Shown here piece after piece: positions 1 to 4,866 of a stretch of DNA of 6,678 nucleotides. Source of the DNA: JBAOHV01 sp964450685. GTDB lineage: Bacteria; Actinomycetota; Acidimicrobiia; Acidimicrobiales; Microtrichaceae. The stretch spans positions 1 to 6,678 of the forward strand of contig CAYVDN010000099.1 in NCBI GenBank assembly GCA_964450685.1, given 5' to 3'. The position numbers were made by a program, and so were the translations under genes. The notes beneath the pieces were generated by a model. The model had not been told where the DNA came from. It ran no database searches and saw only the letters and a program-made list of their open reading frames with translations. Within the stretch, counting starts at the first letter, position 1. Each line of letters starts with the position of its first letter.

Positions 1-72
1 GGCCGAAGCCGATCCTCCAACTGAGATCAACGCGACGAGGCACGCGACGACAACCGGTATTCGAGCAGGCAT
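1..72 (-). CDS. N-terminus of a secreted protein (partial, runs off window)
   Basis: Only 24 codons are visible, read leftward from an ATG at 72 to the window edge. They have the three parts of a Sec signal peptide: a short basic start (MPAR), a hydrophobic core at about residues 5-19 (PVVVACLVALISVGG) and a small-residue end (SASA) that contains an AxA-type cleavage motif. A purine-rich GAGAGGGG lies just upstream of the ATG as a possible ribosome site. The mature protein lies outside the window, so its function cannot be given. Seen: the signal-peptide pattern and the ribosome site. Inferred: that the frame stays open beyond the edge. Confidence 0.45.
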   Translation of the reverse strand, partial: MPARIPVVVACLVALISVGGSASA

Positions 73-108
73 TCCTATCCCCTCTCACAGGCCAACGAGG
101 TCGGTCTT

Positions 109-192
109 TCACGCCCCCGCGTGCCGGTGCGTCGAGGCGTAGACCATCACCCGCCAGGCGTCCCCGCGCCGCACGATGTGTCCTGATCCCAT
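109..192 (-). pseudogene. Integrase-like N-terminal remnant (tyrosine recombinase arm-binding start)
   Basis: An ATG at 192 opens a 27-codon frame beginning MGSGHIVRRGDAWRVMVYAS and ending at a stop at 111-109. The pattern of G-S-[hydrophobic]-R-G-x-x-W-x-[VA]-x-V-Y is typical of the N-terminal arm-type DNA-binding segment of actinobacterial phage/ICE tyrosine integrases. In those proteins it is followed by a D-P-x-T-G-R turn. Here that turn appears only in the next frame (RRTGTRGRER), so the remnant looks frameshifted and then lost; the catalytic domain is absent. Its position next to a tRNA-like fragment supports an old integration site. The piece is very short, so chance similarity cannot be excluded. 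Confidence 0.35.
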
Positions 193-200
193 GGATCGAC

Positions 201-230
201 GGTAACCCTCGGGATTACCAATGGGTTACC
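201..230. repeat. GGTAACCC repeat cluster upstream of the integrase remnant
   Basis: GGTAACCC at 201-208 and GGGTTACC at 223-230 form a perfect 8-bp inverted repeat with a 14-bp spacer. A near copy, GGGATTACC at 211-219, lies in the spacer. Read on the minus strand, two copies are in direct orientation with starts 11 bp apart (about one helical turn) and one is inverted. The cluster ends nine bases before the integrase-like ATG. Arm-type integrase sites, an excisionase or regulator operator, and a small hairpin are all possible; the sequence does not separate them. Confidence 0.4.
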
Positions 231-267
231 GATTTCTCAGATCCACGAGCCGGGCTGCACCCGAGAA

Positions 268-301
268 AGCAGAAAGCCCTGCAACTGCAGGGCTTTCTGC
301 T
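268..301 (-). terminator. Strong 16-bp hairpin, likely intrinsic terminator
   Basis: Bases 268-283 (AGCAGAAAGCCCTGCA) are perfectly complementary to 286-301, separated by two bases, giving a GC-rich 16-bp stem. On the minus strand the stem is followed by TTCTCGG, and its own 3' arm is T-rich (GGGCTTTCTGCTTTCTC). This resembles the stable AAAGCCC/GGGCTTT terminators often found just after tRNA genes in high-GC bacteria. It lies directly downstream (minus strand) of the tRNA-like T-arm. Confidence 0.6.
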
Positions 302-302
302 C

Positions 303-340
303 AGCACCCCCAACTGGATTCGAACCCGTGCCGCCACCTT
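303..340 (-). other. tRNA 3'-end-like fragment (T-arm), candidate attachment-site relic
   Basis: On the minus strand, 329-313 reads ACGGG TTCGAAT CCAGT: a canonical seven-base T loop flanked by a stem with four of five pairs (G327 opposite A315 does not pair). It is followed by a G-rich acceptor-like stretch (TGGGGGTGCT) and then the hairpin at 268-301, the order expected of a tRNA 3' end and its terminator. I could find no matching 5' acceptor, D arm or anticodon arm in the 100 bases upstream, and no CCA follows. It is therefore at most a fragment. Such fragments are left where integrases recombine at tRNA 3' ends. The mismatch makes a degenerate or chance match possible. Confidence 0.4.
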
Positions 341-411
341 GAGAGCGACCCCTGGGCCGACTTCTACGGATGGTGACGGACGCAGACGGCTGCAATTCCA
401 GGGTTTCCGCG

Positions 412-419
412 TTCGACCG
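412..419. repeat. Target-site duplication, left copy (TTCGACCG)
   Basis: This 8-bp sequence is identical to 1824-1831. Each copy sits immediately outside the matched inverted-repeat ends of the insertion sequence. Eight or nine bases is the usual duplication for the IS256 family. Confidence 0.8.
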
Positions 420-449
420 GGCCGTGCCCCGTGGAGTGGTGGAAGTAGG
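420..449. repeat. IS left terminal inverted repeat
   Basis: The first 30 bases inward from the left end match the reverse complement of the right end at 21 positions. The conserved blocks are CCCGTG and GTGGTG, with GTAGG at the inner edge. This end lies downstream of the transposase. Confidence 0.75.
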
Positions 450-478
450 TGGGTGATCCTTGGCTTCGCCAGCTGAGG

Positions 479-1714
479 TTAGGCGGCTGGCAGCGCAGCG
501 GTCGTGGTGGTGGTCACCTCCTCGGAGTCGGTGTCGATCTGGGCCATGGATTCCTCTGAGAGGTAGCGGCGCTCGGCGATGGCCCAGTCGTCGTGCTGGT
601 CCAACAACACGGCGCCGACGAGACGGATGACGGAGGCGTCGTCGGGGAAGATGCCGACGACGTTCGAGCGGCGCTTGATCTCCTTGTTGATCCGCTCGAG
701 CGGGTTCGTCGACGCGATCTTGCGCCAATGCGCCCGTGGGAACGCGGTGTGGGCCAACACGTCGACCTCGGCGGCTTCGAGGATGGCGGCGGCTTTGGGG
801 AACTGGCGCTCGAGGATCGCTACGACCTCGTGCAGCTGGGCCCGGCACGTCTCGGCGGTGGGCTGGGCGAAGATCGTGCGGACGGTGGCGGCGACCATGT
901 CCTTCGACGCCGAGGTGACGGTGCCCAAGATGTTGCGCATCAGATGGACCTTGCAGCGCTGCCATCCCGCGCCGGCGAGCACGCGTGGGATCGAGGCTTT
1001 CAGCCCGGCGTGAGCGTCGGAGATCACCAGGCGCACCCCGCCGAGGCCCCGGTCCTTCAGGCCCCGGAGGAACGCGGTCCAGAACACCTCGTCCTCGCTG
1101 TCACCCACGTCGACGCCGAGCACCTCACGGTCACCGTTGAGGGTGACGCCGGTGGCCACGACGACGGCCCGGGACACGATCCGGTGGTTGATCCGGGCCT
1201 TGATGTAGGTCGCGTCGAGGTACACGTAGGGGAACTCGACGTGATCGAGCCGGCGGGTGCGGAACACCGTCACCTCTTCGTCGATGCCGGCGCAGATCCG
1301 TGACACGGTCGACTTCGACACCCCGGACTCGCAGCCGAGCGCTCGGACCAGGTCATCGACCTTCCGGGTGCTCGTGCCGGTCGTGTAGGCGGTCATGATC
1401 ACGCCCCACAGCGCCTTGTCGACCCGTCGGCGCGGTTCCAGCAGCGACGGGAAGAACGACCCGACTCGCACCTTCGGGATCCGCAGCTCCACATCCCCAG
1501 CCGGCGTGGACAACAGCCGGGACCGGGAGCCGTTGCGCTGGTTCGAACGGGTGTCGGTCCGTTCGTGTGGAGCGGCGCCGATCGCCGCGGTGAGCTCGGC
1601 GTCGATCAGCTCCTGCATGCCCGTCTCCAACAGGCGACGGAACAGTTCCTTGCTGTCACCGTCACCGAGGCGCGCCAACAGGTCAGCAACTCGGGCATCA
1701 TCGTCATGGGTCAT
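479..1714 (-). CDS. IS256-family transposase (DDE, mutator type)
   Basis: This 411-residue transposase cuts and joins the element's ends. The three acidic catalytic residues sit in their family contexts: D167 in YLDATYIK, D233 in ISDAHAGLK and E340 in STNPLERINKEIKRR. The C-x2-H of the insertion domain is present at C254/H257 (WQRCKVHLMRN). The N-terminal segment (DLLARLGDGDSKELFRRLLETG) and the NQRNGSRSR stretch are also family-typical. The frame is open back to 1756, but I chose ATG 1714 because GGAG lies eight bases before it and the N-terminus then starts as in relatives. Length matches the family norm, and there is no frameshift or missing catalytic residue, so the element may be active. 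The gene fills the element, leaving about 110 bp on the promoter side and 59 bp on the other. Confidence 0.93.
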   Translation of the reverse strand: MTHDDDARVADLLARLGDGDSKELFRRLLETGMQELIDAELTAAIGAAPHERTDTRSNQRNGSRSRLLSTPAGDVELRIPKVRVGSFFPSLLEPRRRVDKALWGVIMTAYTTGTSTRKVDDLVRALGCESGVSKSTVSRICAGIDEEVTVFRTRRLDHVEFPYVYLDATYIKARINHRIVSRAVVVATGVTLNGDREVLGVDVGDSEDEVFWTAFLRGLKDRGLGGVRLVISDAHAGLKASIPRVLAGAGWQRCKVHLMRNILGTVTSASKDMVAATVRTIFAQPTAETCRAQLHEVVAILERQFPKAAAILEAAEVDVLAHTAFPRAHWRKIASTNPLERINKEIKRRSNVVGIFPDDASVIRLVGAVLLDQHDDWAIAERRYLSEESMAQIDTDSEEVTTTTTAALPAA

Positions 1715-1793
1715 CGCGTGGTCTCCTTCATGAGTCACTTGGTCGTTTCTCACCAAGGGTCACGCGATGGCCCACCCACCGGGTGGACCCCGC

Positions 1794-1823
1794 CCTACCT
1801 ACACCACGTCACGGGACGCCAAC
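1794..1823. repeat. IS right terminal inverted repeat
   Basis: This is the partner of the repeat at 420-449, at the promoter-proximal end of the transposase gene. Read inward on the minus strand it begins GTTGGCGTCCCGTGACGTGG. Confidence 0.75.
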
Positions 1824-1831
1824 TTCGACCG
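1824..1831. repeat. Target-site duplication, right copy (TTCGACCG)
   Basis: This copy is identical to 412-419 and directly abuts the right end of the insertion sequence. Removing 420-1831 would restore the pre-insertion site. Confidence 0.8.
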
Positions 1832-1843
1832 AACAGCGGCGAA

Positions 1844-1882
1844 GCCCCGCGAGTCGGGGCGGCCGCGGGTTTTTCGCGGGGC
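1844..1882 (-). terminator. GC-rich hairpin downstream of the HEPN gene
   Basis: GCCCCGCGA at 1844-1852 pairs perfectly with TCGCGGGGC at 1874-1882 across a 21-base loop that contains a T5 run. It lies 34 bases beyond the HEPN stop codon, so it would end the RT-nuclease-HEPN transcript. On the minus strand no U-tract follows the stem, so it is not a textbook intrinsic terminator. In high-GC actinobacteria stem-only terminators are common, which is why I keep it at modest confidence. Confidence 0.4.
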
Positions 1883-1915
1883 CTCGGCCTTCAAGAGATC
1901 CTTGCCTGGAGTGAT

Positions 1916-2425
1916 TCAGGTCTTCACCTTCAGCGCTACGAGTCCTAGGAACGAACGGAAGTCCTCGTTGGCCACGTTCATTCGGAGCATGTCGACCGCG
2001 CGATCAGCCTGCTCGATTCTGGCGATGGTGCCTGGCCGGGTGAAGTCAGCCTCGTGGTCGTAGTCGGCGCTCTCGCGTTCCTCTTGCAGTTCCTTGAATG
2101 CTTGAGCCACGTCAGTCAGGTCGCTATTCGCTCGGAGCCGATCCACGACGTCTCCGAGGTGCTTCGGCGGAGTATCGCCGGCGATCCAGTCGGCTGCACC
2201 CCTGATCGATGTGTGCGACACCTTCCGTGTGGCTCGGCGCTGCTCAGCATCGCTGCTTCCCGGCAGGAGGTGCGCCGCCACTGCCAATGAGAGCTCGTGG
2301 AAGAGCGCGTAGTAGGCCGCCGAAGTCGCTCGACGGAGGTTCGTGTGCCGAGGCTGCCCGACTCCTGTCCCTGCAAGTTCGCGCGCTTGGCGAAGGAGCC
2401 ACTTCGGTCGGATCGGTCGCTTCAC
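1916..2425 (-). CDS. HEPN-domain protein, candidate ribonuclease toxin/effector
   Basis: This 169-residue all-helical protein belongs, by its motifs, to the HEPN-like group. Residues 30-45 (LRRATSAAYYALFHEL) form the hallmark first long helix of stand-alone HEPN proteins. R64-x6-H71 (RATRKVSH) is a candidate for the Rx4-6H RNase motif, and residues 117-122 (RESADY) carry the conserved R-x2-ADY of the last helices. Many HEPN proteins are RNases in toxin-antitoxin pairs or abortive-infection systems; that role is inferred here. The GTG start overlaps the stop of the upstream 105-aa gene as GTGA and has no ribosome site of its own, so translation is probably coupled. It is the last gene of the cluster, followed by a hairpin and then the IS. 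Confidence 0.72.
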   Translation of the reverse strand: MKRPIRPKWLLRQARELAGTGVGQPRHTNLRRATSAAYYALFHELSLAVAAHLLPGSSDAEQRRATRKVSHTSIRGAADWIAGDTPPKHLGDVVDRLRANSDLTDVAQAFKELQEERESADYDHEADFTRPGTIARIEQADRAVDMLRMNVANEDFRSFLGLVALKVKT

Positions 2426-2739
2426 TCGGCTATTGGCTCGGCGTCATCCTCGAGCTCAGATTCTTCCTCGTCCGGCCGAGGGATGACGTACCAGGGATAA
2501 CTCAACCCAACTTCGAGCGCCTTGTCCCGAATCGCCCGCTGGAGTGCAGCGAACTCGCCCGGATCCCAGGTCTCGCCCGAGGGGGTCGGCAGCACCAGGT
2601 AGAAGAACCAGGACTCGCGGTCTTCGGCGTCCTCGGCGTGAACCGCCTCGACTCGCAAGGGGCGCAGCGGACCCTTCCAGTCGTCGGTCAGCCAGTGGCG
2701 AATGACCTCAACGGGGCTGTCGGCAGCAACTTGCGACAT
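2422..2739 (-). CDS. Small acidic protein coupled to the HEPN gene, unrecognised
   Basis: This is a 105-residue protein I do not recognise. Residues 43-51 (SWFFYLVLP) look like a buried beta strand, 58-78 (WDPGEFAALQRAIRDKALEVG) an amphipathic helix and 80-88 (SYPWYVIPR) a second strand. The tail from 90 (DEEESELEDDAEPIAE) is strongly acidic. The strand-helix-strand order recalls small nucleotidyltransferase-like partners of HEPN toxins, but the G-S-x-D catalytic signature of MNT antitoxins is absent, so this is only a thought. Overlap with the HEPN gene argues for a stoichiometric partner or antitoxin. The same frame is open up to 3255, but the residues before M1 do not look coding. ATG 2739 also sits six bases after TACCCT, fitting a leaderless start. 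Confidence 0.68.
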   Translation of the reverse strand: MSQVAADSPVEVIRHWLTDDWKGPLRPLRVEAVHAEDAEDRESWFFYLVLPTPSGETWDPGEFAALQRAIRDKALEVGLSYPWYVIPRPDEEESELEDDAEPIAE

Positions 2740-2751
2740 ACGCACAGGGTA
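2740..2751 (-). promoter_or_regulatory. Candidate leaderless promoter (-10 TACCCT) for the acidic protein/HEPN pair
   Basis: On the minus strand TACCCT (2751-2746) fits the TAnnnT -10 consensus and is followed by exactly six bases and the ATG at 2739. No Shine-Dalgarno precedes this ATG. This geometry is typical of leaderless actinobacterial transcripts. I see no clear -35. If real, the two-gene module can be expressed apart from the upstream RT. Confidence 0.4.
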
Positions 2752-2798
2752 GCGGGGAGCCCTGAGGTGAGAGCCGTCAGCCAAGAACTCACGTGCGG

Positions 2799-3214
2799 TC
2801 AGTGAAGGAGCGATGGCACAGGGTCGACGGAGACGACTCGCATGGTATCGACCCAGAAGACCTCCGACGTCGAGTTGGCGGGGCGCGCGGGTGATCTTGG
2901 TGACCTCTGTTCGATGGGGCCGATCGTCGGGCAGGGCGATGGCTGCCCACTGGCCATCGCTGACCACTCGCATCGACCGAAGCACAGCCTGGCCGATGTG
3001 TGACCTGACCTGCGCGCCACTGAACGGCTGGCCGTATCGGGCGGAGGTCACCACGGCGCTCGCCTGCCCCTTCGCCTCGACGATCAGCCGGTGGTTGCCT
3101 CGCACCGCGACGATGTCGTCTCCCTGATCAGTCGATCGGAGCTGCTGGGTGACCGTCCACCCACGACGGGTCAGCTCCCGCGACAGCATCGACCACGTCA
3201 TCCTCGTAGAGCAT
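2799..3214 (-). pseudogene. PD-(D/E)XK nuclease-like protein, frame broken twice
   Basis: Three consecutive reading frames together give one coherent small nuclease of 137 residues. It starts at ATG 3214, with AAGGAG five bases upstream, as MLYEDDVVDAVA. It then needs one G removed near 3177-3179 to continue ELTRRGWTVTQQ. A second G must be removed near 2861-2865 to pass from RQLDV into VFWVDTMRVVSVDP and the stop at 2801-2799. In the restored numbering D33 (GDDIVAV) and E46-x-K48 (IVEAKG) form the D...ExK metal site of restriction-like nucleases. They are followed by YGQPFSGAQVRSHIGQAVL and AAIALPDD, typical of the small VEaKG family. As written, the gene cannot make this protein without frameshifting. 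Decay and sequencing error are both possible. It lies 57 bases after the RT stop. Confidence 0.7.
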
Positions 3215-3271
3215 CGCAGCTCCTTACGATCGGGCTTCTGGGGACGCAGCTGCACTGGGCCACCTGTTGAC

Positions 3272-4732
3272 CTAGCCAGCGAGGACCCACTCGACGGCCA
3301 TCTCGAGTTCCGGCCTTGTCCGCCTGATGTGATGCAGCCCTGCGCGAGCCTGACGGTCTACCCCACCCTTGGCGAAGGTGGACAGCAGTGCCCGCGCCGC
3401 GTCCAACTCGGCCATCTCGACCGCAAGCTCAAGGGCCCGGCGGCGATGCTTGGGATCGTGAGTGCGCGCCCTTGCCGAGGCGGCGAACAGATGATCCGCG
3501 AGGGGCGCATGCCTCGACCGCTGGATGGCATGAGCCCTGTCGAAGAGCGACGCTCTGATGCTCGGCGAAATCGCGGAATGAGGAAGAACTCGTGCGAGGT
3601 GAAGCTGCGCTCCCGCGTTTCGGTCGTCCGTCGTCCGATCGATGAGGTCGAGCACCCAGTCCCACGAATCGTCACGAGCCATGACGGCGCGGAGGTAGGC
3701 CGCCACCTGCTTGGGGAACCGGTCGACCATCCACTCGTTGGCCTTGAGGAGAGCGACTCCCGCCGGGTCTGATCTCGATCGCAGTAGCCCGAGCGCCATC
3801 GTGACCCCCCGGGGCTCCTCCAGCCATGCGGCCATCTCGAGCGCTTGAAGTGGGTCGTCCGAGAGCATGCCGCCGTCTCCGTCGGCAGATCCGACATCGT
3901 CAAGGTCGGCGCCATAGGCGACGAACTCACACTTGTCGATGTTCAGGCTCTGCCCGAGCAAGTGCAGTTGGCCGTGTGCGACCTCCATCACGTCGTCGAA
4001 CATGTCGGCGCTCTCGAGAGGCACGACGACGTCGTCCATCCACCTGAGGGCGTGGAGCCCACGACCGCGAAGTCGACGATCCAAGGGAATCAGGGCGGCG
4101 GTTCCAAGCGGTGCCGAGCCTTCGGGGCCGACGGGAAGGCCCTGAGGAACGTCGGGTACCGCGTGAAGGTCGTCGAGCGACTCGATCAACGAGTCGGTCG
4201 CACCCGACCCGGCTCCGACTGAGTTCAGGCACTGACGGAGTGACCTGCATCCGATCGTGGCGTAGTGAGATCGCACGTCGAAGCGGGCCTCACCGTCGTA
4301 GCCGGCCCGCGATGCCTTATCGCGGGCCTCCCGGAACTCGCGATGCGCTCGACGCCAGTCCTTGGTTCTCCAGGACGAGCGGTGCGCCTCGGATCGAGCG
4401 TTGAACACCGATGCAGGGAGCGCACGCTCGACGGGCCCGACGACGCGCCCCACTCGCTCCCGGTAGAACAGGTCGGCCAGTGGGTCCAGTCGGACGAGGG
4501 CACGCTGGCCGCCCGACGGCTTCAGATACGGAAACCCTCGTGGCGTACCCCAGATCCAGCCGCCCGCCGCTCGACTCCTCATGGCCGATGCGGCAAGGTC
4601 TGGGCGGGCCCTGAGGTCAGCGCAGTTCAGCGGATCGGGCACATCGGCCTGAGCCCACCACCTGCCGGCGGCCGCGATGTTGTCTCCAACAGCCACATCG
4701 CTCAGTGTCCGGGAGTCCAGCAGGCCCACCAC
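3272..4732 (-). CDS. Reverse transcriptase, Abi/unknown-group type, with helical C-terminal domain
   Basis: This is a 486-residue RNA-directed DNA polymerase. Fingers: residues 69-110, with YLKPSGGQRALVRLDPLADLF leading to VERALPASVFNAR. Motif A: D152 in FDVRSHYATI. Motif B: QGLPVGPEGSAPLG at 197-210. Motif C: RWMDD at 230-234 with D233/D234 and tryptophan in place of the usual tyrosine. Next comes SLNIDKCEF (262-270). Residues 290-486 are helical and repeat-like, as in Abi-type and unknown-group defence RTs. There is no maturase, HNH or Cas1 domain, no retron VTG signature and no DGR-type motif, so intron, retron and DGR origins are unlikely. It heads the nuclease/HEPN cluster. The start is GTG 4732 or GTG 4729; the latter lies six bases after TAACCT and neither has a ribosome site. 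The role in defence is inferred from family and context. Confidence 0.85.
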   Translation of the reverse strand: MVGLLDSRTLSDVAVGDNIAAAGRWWAQADVPDPLNCADLRARPDLAASAMRSRAAGGWIWGTPRGFPYLKPSGGQRALVRLDPLADLFYRERVGRVVGPVERALPASVFNARSEAHRSSWRTKDWRRAHREFREARDKASRAGYDGEARFDVRSHYATIGCRSLRQCLNSVGAGSGATDSLIESLDDLHAVPDVPQGLPVGPEGSAPLGTAALIPLDRRLRGRGLHALRWMDDVVVPLESADMFDDVMEVAHGQLHLLGQSLNIDKCEFVAYGADLDDVGSADGDGGMLSDDPLQALEMAAWLEEPRGVTMALGLLRSRSDPAGVALLKANEWMVDRFPKQVAAYLRAVMARDDSWDWVLDLIDRTTDDRNAGAQLHLARVLPHSAISPSIRASLFDRAHAIQRSRHAPLADHLFAASARARTHDPKHRRRALELAVEMAELDAARALLSTFAKGGVDRQARAGLHHIRRTRPELEMAVEWVLAG

Positions 4733-4741
4733 TTCAGGTTA
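4730..4741 (-). promoter_or_regulatory. Candidate -10 element (TAACCT) for the RT cluster
   Basis: TAACCT at 4741-4736 (minus) fits TAnnnT and is followed by GAAGTG and the second GTG start at 4729, again a six-base gap. No ribosome site is present, which agrees with a leaderless message. No convincing -35 is visible, so the call is tentative. Confidence 0.3.
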
Positions 4742-4811
4742 CATCCGTGTGATTCGAGGCTTCCTACGAGTTCCGACTTCCCGCGACTCTCGTCCGCAGT
4801 CAGCTCCCAAC

Positions 4812-4856
4812 GATCTGAGAACAATCTCGGGTTGATCTGCGATTCATCCCAGATCA
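4812..4856. promoter_or_regulatory. GATCTG repeat operator candidate between the divergent genes
   Basis: GATCTG occurs at 4812-4817 and 4834-4839 in direct orientation, exactly 22 bp apart (two helical turns), and inverted as CAGATC at 4850-4855. The last two belong to a perfect 7-bp inverted repeat, TGATCTG (4833-4839) and CAGATCA (4850-4856). The palindrome overlaps the -35 and spacer of the plus-strand promoter candidate, a suitable place for a repressor. The rest of the 134-bp intergenic region shows only short weak hairpins. A small non-coding RNA, as used by some RT systems, could lie here but I cannot show one. Confidence 0.4.
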
Positions 4857-4860
4857 CACT
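4832..4860 (+). promoter_or_regulatory. Candidate leaderless promoter for the 163-aa gene
   Basis: TTGATC at 4832-4837 and CACACT at 4855-4860 are separated by 17 bases. They match TTGACA and TAnnnT partially (the -10 lacks its first T). The -10 ends six bases before ATG 4867, and that ATG has no Shine-Dalgarno. Confidence 0.4.
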
Positions 4861-4866
4861 TGGGCC

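Larger units (their letters stand above)
420..1823 (-). mobile_element. Complete IS256-family insertion sequence, 1404 bp
   Basis: The element carries one transposase gene on the minus strand. Its ends were placed by two independent signs that agree. Reading inward from 420 and from 1823, the two ends match at 21 of 30 positions, with blocks CCCGTG (positions 9-14), GTGGTG (17-22) and GTAGG (26-30) aligned at the same offsets. The bases just outside are identical 8-mers (TTCGACCG). The length, imperfect inverted repeats and 8-bp duplication all fit the family. The intact transposase and clean duplication suggest a recent, simple insertion. It landed between the HEPN gene's downstream hairpin and the tRNA-like fragment and interrupts no recognisable gene. 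Confidence 0.88.

Noticed and set aside
303..440. A complete tRNA gene
   Set aside because: Only the T-arm and an acceptor-like 3' side are present; no matching 5' acceptor, D arm or anticodon arm could be built upstream.
237..965. Minus-strand 242-codon open frame
   Set aside because: It is arginine- and histidine-rich, lies in another frame of the transposase, crosses the IS end and the tRNA-like fragment, and has no family-like motif.
593..1303. Plus-strand 236-codon open frame opposite the transposase
   Set aside because: It is an antisense shadow of the transposase with low-complexity G, D and V content.
2422..2739. MNT-type antitoxin identity for the acidic protein
   Set aside because: The G-S-x(6)-D-x-D nucleotidyltransferase signature is absent; only the gene order resembles HEPN-MNT modules.
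2209..2805. Plus-strand 198-codon open frame
   Set aside because: It is antisense to the acidic protein and HEPN genes, whose minus-strand frames carry recognisable motifs and a GTGA overlap.
2799..3214. Programmed ribosomal frameshifting in the nuclease
   Set aside because: Two separate shifts would be needed, and I see no slippery heptamer or stop-codon/structure signal at either joint. Extra bases are simpler.
3272..4732. Retron, group II intron or diversity-generating retroelement origin for the RT
   Set aside because: No retron VTG signature or msr/msd-like inverted repeats next to the gene, no maturase or HNH domain, no template/variable repeat pair visible, and the C-terminus is a long helical extension.
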